From Pseudomonas sp. MM213 (GTDB taxonomy: Bacteria; Pseudomonadota; Gammaproteobacteria; Pseudomonadales; Pseudomonadaceae), in NCBI RefSeq assembly GCF_020423045.1, contig NZ_CP081943.1, positions 4,216,001-4,280,000 of the forward strand: a DNA stretch of 64,000 nt, given 5' to 3'. The position numbers and the translations under genes were made by a program. Within the stretch, counting starts at the first letter, position 1; each line of letters starts with the position of its first letter. Positions 9,090-18,520 of this stretch are shown piece by piece. The notes beneath the pieces are model-generated. The model was not told where the DNA came from. It was given only the letters and a program-made list of their open reading frames with translations, and made no database searches.

Positions 9090-9902
9090 TTATACGGCTG
9101 CCGCTGGAGTCGCCGGGGCGCGGTGATACGCCAGCCAGATCAGGAACAGCCCGCCGACGATCATCGGCACGCAGAGCACCTGGCCCATGGTCAGCCAGTT
9201 CCAGGCCAGATAGCCCAGTTGCGCGTCCGGCACGCGGACGAATTCGACGATGAAACGGAAGATGCCATAGAACAGCGCGAACATCCCGGACACCGCCATG
9301 GTCGGCCGTGGCTTGCGCGAGAACAGCCACAGGATCAGGAACAGCGCGACGCCTTCCAGCGCGAACTGATACAGCTGCGACGGGTGACGCGGCAACTGCG
9401 CCGGATCGCTGAACGGCGGGAAGATCATCGCCCACGGCACGTCGGTCGCCTTGCCCCACAATTCGGCGTTGATGAAGTTGCCGATACGCCCGGCGCCCAG
9501 GCCGATCGGCACCATCGGTGCGACGAAGTCCATCAGCTGGAAGAACGACTTGTTGTTCTTTTTACCGAACCACAACGCCGCCAGCATCACGCCGATGAAG
9601 CCGCCGTGGAACGACATGCCGCCCTTCCACACTTCGAAAATCAGCGTCGGGTTGGCCAGGTAAGCGTGCAGATCGTAGAACAGCACGTAGCCCAGGCGAC
9701 CGCCGACGATAACGCCCATCGACATCCAGAAGACCATGTCGGAGAGCTTCTCCTTGGTCCAGGTCGGGTCGAAACGGTTGAGCCGGCGCGACGCCAGCAG
9801 CCACGCACCGCCGATGCCGATCAGGTACATCAAGCCGTACCAGTGGATTTTCAGCGGACCGATGGCCAGGGCCACCGGGTCGATCTGCGGGTAAGGCAGC
9901 AT
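9090..9902 (-). CDS. lgt: Prolipoprotein diacylglyceryl transferase
   Basis: A 270-residue inner-membrane enzyme that transfers diacylglycerol from phosphatidylglycerol to the lipobox cysteine of prolipoproteins. About seven membrane segments are visible. The family motifs are present: the HGGFIGVML stretch with the essential His near residue 100, and [13 protein letters not shown] with its conserved Arg and Asn. It is upstream of thyA and downstream of the TauE/SafE permease gene on the same strand. Confidence 0.95.
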   Translation of the reverse strand: MLPYPQIDPVALAIGPLKIHWYGLMYLIGIGGAWLLASRRLNRFDPTWTKEKLSDMVFWMSMGVIVGGRLGYVLFYDLHAYLANPTLIFEVWKGGMSFHGGFIGVMLAALWFGKKNNKSFFQLMDFVAPMVPIGLGAGRIGNFINAELWGKATDVPWAMIFPPFSDPAQLPRHPSQLYQFALEGVALFLILWLFSRKPRPTMAVSGMFALFYGIFRFIVEFVRVPDAQLGYLAWNWLTMGQVLCVPMIVGGLFLIWLAYHRAPATPAAAV

Positions 9903-9985
9903 TGCGACTCCTCGTTAGAGTTGAAAGCTTCAAAATTCCCGGGCGACGCTGCCACCTCAGGATTAAGCCAGGATTGTGCGGTGCG

Positions 9986-10768
9986 TCAGATCAGAAAATT
10001 CAAACCCACGCAGAACAGCAAAGCGGCGAACAGTCTTTTCAGCAACTTCGGCGACAGGCTGTGGGCCAGTCGCGCACCGAGGCGGGCGAAGACCATGCTG
10101 GTCAGGGCGATCCCCAGCAGCGCCGGCAAATAAATAAAACCGAGACTATGAGCCGGCAGCAACGGATCGTGCCAGCCCAGAATCATGAAACTTAATGCAC
10201 TGGCCAGCGCGATGGGCAGACCGCACGCCGAGGACGTGGCCACCGCTTGCTGCATCGGCACGCTGCGCCAGGTCAGGAACGGCACGGTCAGCGAACCGCC
10301 GCCAATCCCGAAAATCGCCGACGCCCAGCCAATCACACTGCCGGCCACGGTCAGACCGACTTTACCCGGCACCGTTCGGCTGGCCTTGGGCTTGACGTCC
10401 AGCATCAACTGTACGGCGATGACCAGGGCAAATACGCCGATGATTTTCTGCAGGTTTGGCCCGGAGATCGCTTCGGCTGTCAGCGCGCCGAACCCGGCGC
10501 CGAGCAGGATGCCGACGGTCATCCAGGCAAAAATCGGCCAACGCACGGCGCCGCGGCGATGATGCTCGCGCACAGCATTGACCGAGGTAAAGATGATCGT
10601 AGCCAGGGATGTGCCGACCGCCAGATGCGTCAGGATCGAGGCGTCGAAACCCTGCAAGGTGAAACTGAACACCAGCACCGGCACGATGATAATTCCGCCG
10701 CCGACGCCAAACAGGCCGGCCAGCACGCCTGCACAGGCGCCGAGCGCCAGATAGAGCAGAAATTCCAT
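9986..10768 (-). CDS. TauE/SafE-family membrane permease
   Basis: A 260-residue polytopic membrane protein. The repeated glycine-rich pattern (GLFGVGGGIIIVPVLVF near the N-terminus and AIFGIGGGSLTVPFL in the middle) is the signature of the TauE/SafE (DUF81) family of sulfite, sulfoacetate and other organic-anion exporters. The ATG at 10768 begins the first membrane helix (MEFLLYLALGACAG); the open frame extends further upstream but without signal or homology. The substrate cannot be read from the sequence. It is probably cotranscribed with lgt and thyA. Confidence 0.85.
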   Translation of the reverse strand: MEFLLYLALGACAGVLAGLFGVGGGIIIVPVLVFSFTLQGFDASILTHLAVGTSLATIIFTSVNAVREHHRRGAVRWPIFAWMTVGILLGAGFGALTAEAISGPNLQKIIGVFALVIAVQLMLDVKPKASRTVPGKVGLTVAGSVIGWASAIFGIGGGSLTVPFLTWRSVPMQQAVATSSACGLPIALASALSFMILGWHDPLLPAHSLGFIYLPALLGIALTSMVFARLGARLAHSLSPKLLKRLFAALLFCVGLNFLI

Positions 10769-10888
10769 GTATGACCCCCAAAGAAGAGCGGCATGGTAAC
10801 GGATGCATGGCCTTCGGCTCCACTGGATGGCGATGGATACCCGCACAATGACTGCGTAGAGTGGGCAAAAACACACAAGGACCACCTT

Positions 10889-11635
10889 ATGTGCCTGATT
10901 GTCTTTGCCTGGCGCCCGGGTCACGCCCAGCCGCTGATCGTCGCCGCCAACCGTGACGAATTTTATGCCCGACCCAGCCTGCCCCTGGCGCAATGGCCCG
11001 AAACACCGCACGTCTACGCCGGTCGCGACCTGGAAGCCGGCGGCACCTGGCTCGGTGTCGGCGCCAACGGGCGCTTTGCGGCGCTGACCAATATTCGCGA
11101 TCCCCATCAACCGGCCGCTCGAAAATCCCGAGGTGAACTGGTTGCGCGATTTCTCAGCGGCGACATGCCGATAGATGATTATTTGGACGACGTTGTTGGA
11201 CGTTCGATCGAATATGCCGGTTTTAACCTGCTGATCGGCAATGCCAATGAACTGTGGCACTTCAATGCCCGGGAGTCTGAAGCGGTGCTGCTGCCGGCCG
11301 GGGTGTACGGGTTATCGAATGCTGGTCTGGATACGCCGTGGCCGAAGTTGCTCAAGGCGCGAGCGGCGCTGGAGGCTGTTCTGGAGGATCCGCAGCCTGA
11401 GGCGTTATTGGCGTTGCTCAGTGATTCGCAGACAGCGCCTTTTGCAGAGCTGCCGGATACCGGGGTGGGTCTGGCGACCGAGTCGTTGTTGTCGAGTGTG
11501 TTTATTGCCAGCCAGAGTTATGGGACGCGGGCGAGTACGGCGTTGATTGTGCAGGCGGATGGGACGCGGCTGATGGTCGAACGGAGTTTCGGGCCGTATG
11601 GCGGGCATTTAGGGGAAGTTGAGGTCAGAATTTAG
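10889..11635 (+). CDS. NRDE (TANGO2-like) family protein
   Basis: A 248-residue protein that starts MCLIVFAW and carries the defining NRDE tetrad in VAANRDEFYARP. The second-residue cysteine is conserved in this family and has suggested an N-terminal-nucleophile fold. Eukaryotic TANGO2 relatives are linked to heme and lipid handling; the bacterial role is unclear. ATG 10889 was chosen over an upstream start because AAGGACC lies at the right distance and the conserved N-terminus begins there. It is divergent from the TauE/SafE gene. Confidence 0.85.
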   Translation: MCLIVFAWRPGHAQPLIVAANRDEFYARPSLPLAQWPETPHVYAGRDLEAGGTWLGVGANGRFAALTNIRDPHQPAARKSRGELVARFLSGDMPIDDYLDDVVGRSIEYAGFNLLIGNANELWHFNARESEAVLLPAGVYGLSNAGLDTPWPKLLKARAALEAVLEDPQPEALLALLSDSQTAPFAELPDTGVGLATESLLSSVFIASQSYGTRASTALIVQADGTRLMVERSFGPYGGHLGEVEVRI

Positions 11636-11650
11636 CATTGTCTGATCCGG

Positions 11651-11733
11651 CCTCATCGCCAGCAGGCTGGCTCCCACAGGGGATTTGCGTCAAACACAAA
11701 TCCAATGTGGGAGCCAGCCTGCTGGCGATGAGG
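11651..11733. repeat. REPIN, CATCGCCAGCAGGCTGGCTCCCACA family
   Basis: The arms (11651-11678 and 11706-11733) are reverse complements with a stem sequence different from the more common families here. The spacer holds a second inverted pair, GGATTTGCGT...CAAATCC. It sits between the convergent NRDE and ptsP genes. Confidence 0.88.
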
Positions 11734-11744
11734 CTATCAACGTT

Positions 11745-14024
11745 TTAGAGGGCTTTGACCGCAGCCGGGCTGACCATCTTCGCCAACCCAAGGTTCTTCA
11801 GCGCCAGTTGCAGCGAGCTGTGGATAACTTGCGGGTTGTCGATGGTCATCAGCTCCGCGAGCAATTCCTTGGCCTTGCTCAGGTTGATCTGACGCAGCAT
11901 CCACTTCACCTTCGGCAGGTTGGTGGCGTTCATCGACAAACTGTCAAAGCCCATCGCCATCAGCAGCACCGCCGCCGCCGGGTCACCCGCCATCTCGCCG
12001 CAGATGCTCACCGGCTTGCCTTCGGCATGGGCGTCACGCACCACGGTCTGCAACGCCTGAAGCACCGCCGGGTGCAGGTAGTCGTAGAGGTCGGCCACTC
12101 GCGGGTTGTTGCGGTCCACGGCCAGCAGGTACTGGGTCAGGTCGTTGGAACCGACCGACAGGAAGTCCACTTGCCGCGCCAGTTCCTTGGTCTGATAAAC
12201 AGCCGCCGGAATCTCGATCATCACGCCAATCGGCGGCATCGGCACGTCGGTGCCTTCGTCGCGGACTTCGCCCCACGCCCGGTGAATCAGGTGCAAGGCT
12301 TCTTCCAGCTCGTGGGTGCCGGAGATCATCGGCAGCAGAATCCGCAGGTTGTTCAAGCCTTCGCTGGCCTTGAGCATCGCGCGGGTCTGCACCAGGAAGA
12401 TTTCCGGGTGGTCGAGGGTGACGCGAATGCCGCGCCAGCCGAGGAACGGGTTGTCTTCCTTGATCGGGAAGTACGACAGCGACTTGTCGCCGCCGATGTC
12501 CAGGCTGCGCATGGTCACCGGTTGCGGGTGGAACGCGGCGAGCTGTTCGCGATAGATCGCCAGTTGTTCCTTTTCGCTCGGGAAGCGCTGGTTGATCATG
12601 AACGGCACTTCGGTGCGATACAGACCGACACCTTCGGCGCCGCGTTTTTGCGCCCGCGCCACGTCCGCCAGCAGGCCGGTGTTGACCCACAGTGGCATGC
12701 GGTGACCATCGAGGGTCACGCACGGCAGGTCGCGCAGGGAATCGAGACCGAGCGCCAGTTGTTTCTCTTCTTCCACCACCTCGGCGAACTGCTTGCGCAG
12801 CACATCGCTGGGGTTGGTGTAGACCTCGCCGCGGTTGCCGTCGACGATCAATTCGATGCCGTCGACCTTGGCATAAGGCAGGTCGACCAGGCCCATCACC
12901 GTCGGGATGCCCATCGCCCGGGCGAGGATCGCGACGTGGGAGTTACCTGAACCGAGGACCGAAACCAGACCGACCAGCGTGCCTTCCGGCACCTCGCCGA
13001 GCATCGCCGGCGTCAGTTCTTCGCTGACCAGAATGGTTTTTTCCGGGTAGACCAGGTTCTGCTGACGCTCTTCCTGCAAGTAGGCGAGCAGACGGCGACC
13101 AAGGTCCTTGACGTCCGATGCGCGCTCACGCAGATAGGCGTCGTCCATCAATTCGAAACGGTTGACGTGCTCAGTGACCACCTGGCGCAGCGCGCCCTGG
13201 GCCCACTGACCGGTCTTGATCACCGTGGTCACTTCGCTGCCCAGCGCTTCGTCGGCGAGCATCATCAGGTAGACGTCGAACAAGGCGCGCTCTTCGGGGC
13301 GCAACTGCGAGGCCAGTTTGGCCGACAACGCACGCATGTCGGCGCGCACGCCTTCGATGGCGGTCTTGAACAACGCCAGTTCGGCGTCGATGTCGCTGAT
13401 GGTCTTGTCCGGCACCACGTCCAGATCGGCTGGTGGCAGCATGACCACCGCCGTACCGACCGCAGCACCCGGCGAGCCCGGCACGCCGATGAACTTGGCT
13501 TCCTGGATGCCTTTGCCCTGACGGCCCAGGCCTCGGATCGAACCGGTGGCCTCGGCGTGGGCGATAACCCCGGCGAGTTGCGCGCTCATGGTCACGAGGA
13601 AGGCTTCTTCACCTTCATCGAACTGGCGGCGTTCTTTCTGCTGAATGACCAACACGCCGACAACGCGGCGGTGGTGGATGATCGGCGCCCCGAGGAATGA
13701 GGCGTAGCGCTCTTCACCGGTCTCGGCGAAGTAGCGGTAGCGCGGGTGATCCGCGGCGTTTTCGAGGTTCAGGGGTTCTTCACGCGTGCCGACCAGGCCG
13801 ACCAGACCTTCGTTGGGTGCCATGCTGACTTTGCCGATCGAGCGCTTGTTCAAGCCCTCGGTCGCCATCAGCACGAAGCGGTTGGTCTCGGGGTCAAGCA
13901 GGTAGACCGAGCAGACCTGGCTGCCCATGGCCTCTTTGACGCGCAACACAATAATCCCCAACGCCGCCTTGAGATCCTTGGCGGAGTTAACTTCCTGGAC
14001 GATCTTGCGCAGCGTATTGAGCAT
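11745..14024 (-). CDS. ptsP: PEP-protein phosphotransferase of the nitrogen PTS (EI-Ntr)
   Basis: A 759-residue EI-Ntr. It has an N-terminal GAF domain (about residues 1-150), a linker, then the PEP-utilising N-terminal, phosphohistidine and TIM-barrel domains. The phosphorylated histidine is in GSGNSHVAILARAMG (near residue 361) and the catalytic cysteine in VSICGEMAGDP near the C-terminus. It autophosphorylates from PEP and starts the NPr/EIIA-Ntr relay, which senses nitrogen status through the GAF domain. It follows rppH by 22 bases on the same strand; the rppH-ptsP pair is conserved across gammaproteobacteria. Confidence 0.95.
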   Translation of the reverse strand: MLNTLRKIVQEVNSAKDLKAALGIIVLRVKEAMGSQVCSVYLLDPETNRFVLMATEGLNKRSIGKVSMAPNEGLVGLVGTREEPLNLENAADHPRYRYFAETGEERYASFLGAPIIHHRRVVGVLVIQQKERRQFDEGEEAFLVTMSAQLAGVIAHAEATGSIRGLGRQGKGIQEAKFIGVPGSPGAAVGTAVVMLPPADLDVVPDKTISDIDAELALFKTAIEGVRADMRALSAKLASQLRPEERALFDVYLMMLADEALGSEVTTVIKTGQWAQGALRQVVTEHVNRFELMDDAYLRERASDVKDLGRRLLAYLQEERQQNLVYPEKTILVSEELTPAMLGEVPEGTLVGLVSVLGSGNSHVAILARAMGIPTVMGLVDLPYAKVDGIELIVDGNRGEVYTNPSDVLRKQFAEVVEEEKQLALGLDSLRDLPCVTLDGHRMPLWVNTGLLADVARAQKRGAEGVGLYRTEVPFMINQRFPSEKEQLAIYREQLAAFHPQPVTMRSLDIGGDKSLSYFPIKEDNPFLGWRGIRVTLDHPEIFLVQTRAMLKASEGLNNLRILLPMISGTHELEEALHLIHRAWGEVRDEGTDVPMPPIGVMIEIPAAVYQTKELARQVDFLSVGSNDLTQYLLAVDRNNPRVADLYDYLHPAVLQALQTVVRDAHAEGKPVSICGEMAGDPAAAVLLMAMGFDSLSMNATNLPKVKWMLRQINLSKAKELLAELMTIDNPQVIHSSLQLALKNLGLAKMVSPAAVKAL

Positions 14025-14046
14025 GGCTCGGGGTCGAACTCCGTCG

Positions 14047-14526
14047 TCAGTCGCGCGCTAAAAGGCGCGGGGCAAGCTCTTTGAGAGCGCGTCGATAAAC
14101 CTCGCGCTTGAATGTCACCACCTGGCCCAACGGATACCAATAACTGACCCAGCGCCAGCCATCGAATTCCGGTTTACCGGTCAAATCCATCCGCACCCGC
14201 TGCTCGTTGGAGATCAGGCGCAGGAGAAACCATTTCTGTTTCTGGCCGATGCACAGCGGTTGGCTGTGGGTACGGACCAGACGTTGCGGCAAACGATAGC
14301 GCAACCAGCCCCGGGTGCAGGCGAGAATTTCAACATCTTCACGCTCCAGACCCACTTCTTCGTTCAACTCGCGGTACAAGGCGTCTTCCGGCGTCTCCTG
14401 GGGGTTGATACCACCCTGTGGAAACTGCCAGGCATCTTGATTGATACGGCGAGCCCATAGCACCTGTCCGGCATCATTCGTGAGAATGATCCCGACATTG
14501 GGGCGGAAACCATCGGGGTCGATCAC
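14047..14526 (-). CDS. rppH: RNA pyrophosphohydrolase
   Basis: A 159-residue Nudix hydrolase that removes pyrophosphate from triphosphorylated mRNA 5' ends, opening them to RNase E. The Nudix box covers residues 38-60 ([20 protein letters not shown] then VGL). The start is GTG at 14526, giving the family N-terminus [16 protein letters not shown]; no in-frame ATG lies near. It is the first gene of the rppH-ptsP pair and is divergent from the HAD gene at 14670. Confidence 0.94.
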   Translation of the reverse strand: MIDPDGFRPNVGIILTNDAGQVLWARRINQDAWQFPQGGINPQETPEDALYRELNEEVGLEREDVEILACTRGWLRYRLPQRLVRTHSQPLCIGQKQKWFLLRLISNEQRVRMDLTGKPEFDGWRWVSYWYPLGQVVTFKREVYRRALKELAPRLLARD

Positions 14527-14669
14527 GGCAACAACCTCGCAAACGCATGTCGCCGCATTGTTCCACAAAGGTTGTGAAGGCAGCAACGAGCCGGCCAACC
14601 TTATGTGCACTCTTGTGAAAAGTCCGTATTCTGGGCGCCTTTCTACAGACTTTTCAGCGAGTAACTGCA

Positions 14670-15326
14670 ATGCGCCTGGCTTTATTCGACTTGGACAACA
14701 CCCTTTTGGGCGGCGACAGTGACCACGCCTGGGGTGATTACCTGTGCGAACGCGGCTTCCTCGACGCCGTCGCCTACAAGACACGCAACGACGAGTTCTA
14801 TCAGGATTACCTGGCCGGCAAGCTGGATAACGCCGCCTACCTGAACTTTTGCCTGGAAGTGCTCGGCCGCACCGAAATGGCCACGCTGGATCAGTGGCAC
14901 AGCGATTACATGCGCGACTGCATCGAGCCGATCGTGCTGCCCAAGGGACTTGAGCTGCTGAAGAAGCACCGCGATGCCGGCGACAAACTGGTGATCATCA
15001 CGGCGACCAACCGCTTCGTCACAGGTCCGATTGCCGAGCGTTTGGGCGTTGAAACCCTGATCGCCACCGAGTGCGAGATGGTCGATGGCCGCTACACCGG
15101 GCGCAGCACCGACGTGCCGTGCTTCCGCGAAGGCAAGGTGACGCGGCTTAATCGTTGGCTGGAAGAAAGCGGGCATTCGCTGGAAGACAGTTACTTCTAC
15201 AGCGACTCGATGAATGATTTTCCGTTGCTGGAACAGGTGGCGAATCCGGTGGCGGTTGATCCGGACCCGAATTTGCGTGCCGAGGCCGAGAAACGTGGCT
15301 GGCCGGTGATTTCGTTGCGTGACTGA
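14670..15326 (+). CDS. HAD-family phosphatase (HAD-IB, SerB-like)
   Basis: A 218-residue soluble HAD hydrolase. Motif I is [11 protein letters not shown] (residues 5-15, with the nucleophile Asp and the acid/base Asp two residues later), motif II is VIITATNRF, and motif IV is [15 protein letters not shown]. It resembles the CicA/SerB-like HAD-IB subfamily, which removes phosphate from small molecules. The substrate is not known; histidinol-phosphate and phosphoserine phosphatases are relatives. It is divergent from rppH. Confidence 0.85.
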   Translation: MRLALFDLDNTLLGGDSDHAWGDYLCERGFLDAVAYKTRNDEFYQDYLAGKLDNAAYLNFCLEVLGRTEMATLDQWHSDYMRDCIEPIVLPKGLELLKKHRDAGDKLVIITATNRFVTGPIAERLGVETLIATECEMVDGRYTGRSTDVPCFREGKVTRLNRWLEESGHSLEDSYFYSDSMNDFPLLEQVANPVAVDPDPNLRAEAEKRGWPVISLRD

Positions 15327-15330
15327 AATC

Positions 15331-15421
15331 GCCTTCGCGGGCAAGCCTCGCTCCTACAGGTCATGCGTCAATTATGAAAATGACGCAAATCCCGTAGGAG
15401 CGAGGCTCGCCCGCGAAGGGG
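15331..15421. repeat. REPIN, CGCGGGCAAGCCTCGCTCC family, inward type with long spacer
   Basis: The outer arms are near-perfect reverse complements. The spacer is about 35 bases and holds a nested pair, ATGCGTCA...TGACGCA, so the whole unit can fold as one long hairpin. It lies between the convergent HAD and DUF2269 genes. Confidence 0.88.
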
Positions 15422-15439
15422 TCAACTCGGTTTCAAGCG

Positions 15440-15865
15440 TTAAACAGGCTTGGCACCCATCAACCCGGCAATGGCGATAAAGCAGACGAAGCTGAACAAC
15501 GCCAGGGCGAAGGTAAACTTGCCGTTCCCCGCCGGCGCCTTGCGCAACTTGTTAAGTCGCACCAACAACCAGAACCACGCCAACGCCGCAACGGTGTAAA
15601 GCACACTCGACGCCAGCAACCACGTCTGCCCCAACGGCCAGCCCACCAGATGCACCATCCACCAGCCGGTGAACGGCATGCTCAGCAGTGCCAGCCCCAT
15701 CAACAGCCAGATGAACACCCGAGGCCGTTGCAACGTGCGGCTGCCCGCCGTCGCGTCGCCATTACGCCGAGTTCGCCAGACCCAGATCCCCAGGCCCAGC
15801 GCACAGACCAGCAGCACAACCGTCGCCACCATGTGCGCCACTTTCAGGGCGGTTAACGTTTCCAT
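15440..15865 (-). CDS. DUF2269-type integral membrane protein
   Basis: A 141-residue inner-membrane protein with four predicted transmembrane segments: near residues 9-29, 50-70, 80-102 and 118-138. The first segment starts METLTALKVAHMVATVVLLV. The pattern and length match the DUF2269 family of small predicted membrane proteins, for which I know no function. It is encoded behind ilvA on the same strand with a 39-base gap, so it may be cotranscribed. Confidence 0.72.
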   Translation of the reverse strand: METLTALKVAHMVATVVLLVCALGLGIWVWRTRRNGDATAGSRTLQRPRVFIWLLMGLALLSMPFTGWWMVHLVGWPLGQTWLLASSVLYTVAALAWFWLLVRLNKLRKAPAGNGKFTFALALFSFVCFIAIAGLMGAKPV

Positions 15866-15904
15866 TGTTCGACTTCCTTATGACCTGCCCATCAGCGTAG
15901 CCGC

Positions 15905-17419
15905 TCAGCCAAGAAACAGCTGATAGGCCGGGTTGTCGCTTTCGTCCCAGTACGGGTAGCCGATTTCTTCCAGCGCCGCCGGCACCAGATGACGCTCCTC
16001 GTGAGGCACTTGCAGCCCTGCGACCACACGACCGTCCGCCGCGCCGTGGTTGCGGTAGTGGAACATCGAGATGTTCCAGCGACCGCCGAGCTTGCTGAGG
16101 AAGTTGAACAGCGCGCCCGGTCGCTCCGGAAATTCGAAGCGCAGCACCACTTCATCCACCACCTGGGCTGCGCGGCCACCGACCATGTGCCGGATGTGCA
16201 ACTTGGCCAGTTCGTTGTCGGTCAGGTCCAGCACCGGGAAACCCTGCTCGGTCAGACTGGCAAGCAGCGCGCTGCGCGGATCGTTTTCCGGGTGCGTCTG
16301 CACGCCAACGAAGATGTGCGCTTCGCTGCCGGTGTTGTAGCGGTAGTTGAATTCGGTGATCTGGCGCTTGCCGATGGCTTCGCAGAACGCCTTGAAGCTG
16401 CCCGGCTTCTCGGGGATGGTCACGGCGATGATGGCTTCGCGGCCCTCGCCCAGCTCGGCGCGTTCAGCCACATGGCGCAAGCGGTCGAAGTTGACGTTGG
16501 CGCCGGAATCGATGGCCACAAAGGTGTGCCCGGTGACAGCGTGCTGCTCGACGTATTTCTTGATCCCGGCCACGCCCAGGGCGCCGGCAGGTTCAGTGAT
16601 CGAGCGGGTATCGTCGTAGATATCCTTGATCGCCGCGCAGATCTCGTCGGTGCTGACCGTGATCACTTCATCGACATAGTCTTTGCAGATGTCGAACGTG
16701 TACTGACCAATCTGAGCGACCGCGACGCCGTCGGCGAAGAGGCCCACGGTCGGCAGCACCACGCGCTCGCCGGCGGCCATGGCGGCTTGCAGGCAATTGG
16801 AGTCGTCCGGCTCGACGCCGATGATCTTGATTTCCGGGCGCAGGTATTTCACGTACGCCGCGATACCGGCGATCAGACCGCCGCCGCCGACCGGAACGAA
16901 GATCGCATCCAGACGCCCAGGGTGCTGGCGCAGAATCTCCATGGCCACCGTGCCCTGCCCGGCAATGGTGTGGGGATCGTCGTACGGGTGAATGTAGACG
17001 TAGCCTTTTTCGTCGACCAGTTTCAGCGAGTAAGCCAGGGCTTCCGGGAACGAATCCCCGTGCAGCACCACTTTGCCACCACGGGAACGCACGCCTTCGA
17101 CTTTGATTTCCGGGGTGGTCTTGGGCATGACGATGGTGGCTTTCACGCCGAGCACTTTCGCCGCCAGGGCCAGGCCCTGCGCGTGATTACCGGCCGAAGC
17201 CGTCACGACGCCGCGCGCGCGTTCTTCATCGCTCAACTGCGTGAGCTTGTTGTAGGCCCCGCGAATCTTGAACGAGAACACCGGCTGCAAGTCTTCACGC
17301 TTGAGCAAAATACTGTTGCCCAGCCGCTCGGAGAGCTGGCGGGCAGTCTGCAATGGGGTTTCTACGGCAACGTCATAAACGCGCGAGGTGAGGATCTTTT
17401 TGACGTACTGTTCGAGCAT
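15905..17419 (-). CDS. ilvA: Threonine dehydratase, biosynthetic
   Basis: A 504-residue PLP enzyme converting L-threonine to 2-oxobutanoate and ammonia, the first committed step to isoleucine. The PLP lysine is Lys51 in SFKIRGAYNKL, and a glycine-rich phosphate-binding loop (VGGGGLIAGIAAY) follows. Two ACT-like regulatory domains fill roughly residues 330-504, the arrangement of the feedback-inhibited biosynthetic form rather than the short catabolic TdcB. It is divergent from rpiA across a REP element. Confidence 0.95.
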   Translation of the reverse strand: MLEQYVKKILTSRVYDVAVETPLQTARQLSERLGNSILLKREDLQPVFSFKIRGAYNKLTQLSDEERARGVVTASAGNHAQGLALAAKVLGVKATIVMPKTTPEIKVEGVRSRGGKVVLHGDSFPEALAYSLKLVDEKGYVYIHPYDDPHTIAGQGTVAMEILRQHPGRLDAIFVPVGGGGLIAGIAAYVKYLRPEIKIIGVEPDDSNCLQAAMAAGERVVLPTVGLFADGVAVAQIGQYTFDICKDYVDEVITVSTDEICAAIKDIYDDTRSITEPAGALGVAGIKKYVEQHAVTGHTFVAIDSGANVNFDRLRHVAERAELGEGREAIIAVTIPEKPGSFKAFCEAIGKRQITEFNYRYNTGSEAHIFVGVQTHPENDPRSALLASLTEQGFPVLDLTDNELAKLHIRHMVGGRAAQVVDEVVLRFEFPERPGALFNFLSKLGGRWNISMFHYRNHGAADGRVVAGLQVPHEERHLVPAALEEIGYPYWDESDNPAYQLFLG

Positions 17420-17528
17420 CGGAAAGCATCACTGAGCGGGTTGGGCAGGGCCAAGGAGTCTAACCCGGCTTTCGGGCGTGCGACCACACTAAACAGGTGG
17501 TTTTACCCTCCCCGGAAGGGATCATGAT

Positions 17529-17624
17529 CCTGTAGGAGCGAGGCTTGCCCGCGAAAGCGTTTTTACAGCCAACATTTATTTTGGATGTAATGGCCTCTTT
17601 CGCGGGCAAGCCTCGCTCCTACAG
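17529..17624. repeat. REP doublet, GTAGGAGCGAGGCTTGCCCGCG family, outward type
   Basis: The same stem sequence as the inward elements but with the GTAGGAG ends facing outward. The spacer of about 33 bases contains CCAACATTTATTTTGGATG. It lies in the ilvA-rpiA divergent region, so it must sit between the two promoters or upstream of both. Confidence 0.88.
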
Positions 17625-17722
17625 AGATAGGTGGCGGTCTGCCAATCGGGCAATGACCTTCCCCGTCCCGGGGCCTATAATGCCGGGCTTTCGTTCCCCC
17701 TCTTCGGCACTTCGGAGCCCGC

Positions 17723-18397
17723 ATGACCCAGGATCAACTCAAACAGGCAGTAGCCCAGGCCGCCGTCGACTTCATCCTCCCGAAACTCGACGACAAGAGC
17801 ATCGTCGGGGTCGGCACCGGCTCCACCGCCAACTGCTTCATCGACGCACTGGCAAAACACAAAGGCGCCTTCGACGGCGCAGTCGCCAGTTCCGAAGCCA
17901 CCGCCGCACGCCTCAAGGGCCACGGTATTCCGGTGTATGAGCTCAATACCGTCAGCGACCTGGAGTTTTACATCGACGGTGCCGACGAAAGCGACGAGCA
18001 CCTGAACCTGATCAAGGGCGGCGGCGCAGCCCTGACCCGCGAGAAGATCGTTGCGGCCGTGGCCAAGACCTTCATCTGCATCGCCGATGGCAGCAAACTG
18101 GTGCCGGTGCTCGGCGCGTTCCCGCTGCCGGTCGAAGTGATCCCGATGGCCCGCAGCCACGTGGCCCGCGAACTGGTGAAGCTCGGCGGCGACCCGGTTT
18201 ACCGTGAAGGCGTGTTGACTGACAACGGCAACATCATTCTGGATGTGTTCAACATGCAGATCACCAACCCGGTCGAGCTGGAGACGCAGATCAATGCGAT
18301 CGTCGGCGTGGTGACCAACGGTTTGTTCGCGGCGCGTCCTGCGGATCTGCTGTTGCTGGGCACCAGCGAAGGCGTCAAAACTCTGCGCGCCCAGTAA
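17723..18397 (+). CDS. rpiA: Ribose-5-phosphate isomerase A
   Basis: A 224-residue isomerase interconverting ribose-5-phosphate and ribulose-5-phosphate in the pentose phosphate pathway. The phosphate-binding [15 protein letters not shown] and the catalytic DGADE(S)[11 protein letters not shown] segment are intact. Length is standard. The ATG at 17723 follows a GGAGCCCGC ribosome-binding site. Confidence 0.96.
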   Translation: MTQDQLKQAVAQAAVDFILPKLDDKSIVGVGTGSTANCFIDALAKHKGAFDGAVASSEATAARLKGHGIPVYELNTVSDLEFYIDGADESDEHLNLIKGGGAALTREKIVAAVAKTFICIADGSKLVPVLGAFPLPVEVIPMARSHVARELVKLGGDPVYREGVLTDNGNIILDVFNMQITNPVELETQINAIVGVVTNGLFAARPADLLLLGTSEGVKTLRAQ

Positions 18398-18412
18398 GCC
18401 AGACGCAAAACC

Positions 18413-18506
18413 CGTGTAGGAGCCGGCTTGCTGGCGATTGCGGTATGACATTCAACATTTAGATTGACTGTCGCACCGCTATCGCCAGCAAGCCGGCTCC
18501 TACAGG
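18413..18506. repeat. REP doublet, GTAGGAGCCGGCTTGCTGGCGAT family, outward type
   Basis: The arms GTAGGAGCCGGCTTGCTGGC and its complement have the GTAGGAG ends outermost. The spacer contains GACATTCAACATTTAG. It lies between the convergent rpiA and SdiA-regulated-like genes. Confidence 0.9.
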
Positions 18507-18520
18507 TCCGCATTCCAATG

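Noticed and set aside
8061..10133. A 690-codon open frame on the plus strand
   Set aside because: It is antisense to thyA and lgt, both unmistakable on the minus strand.
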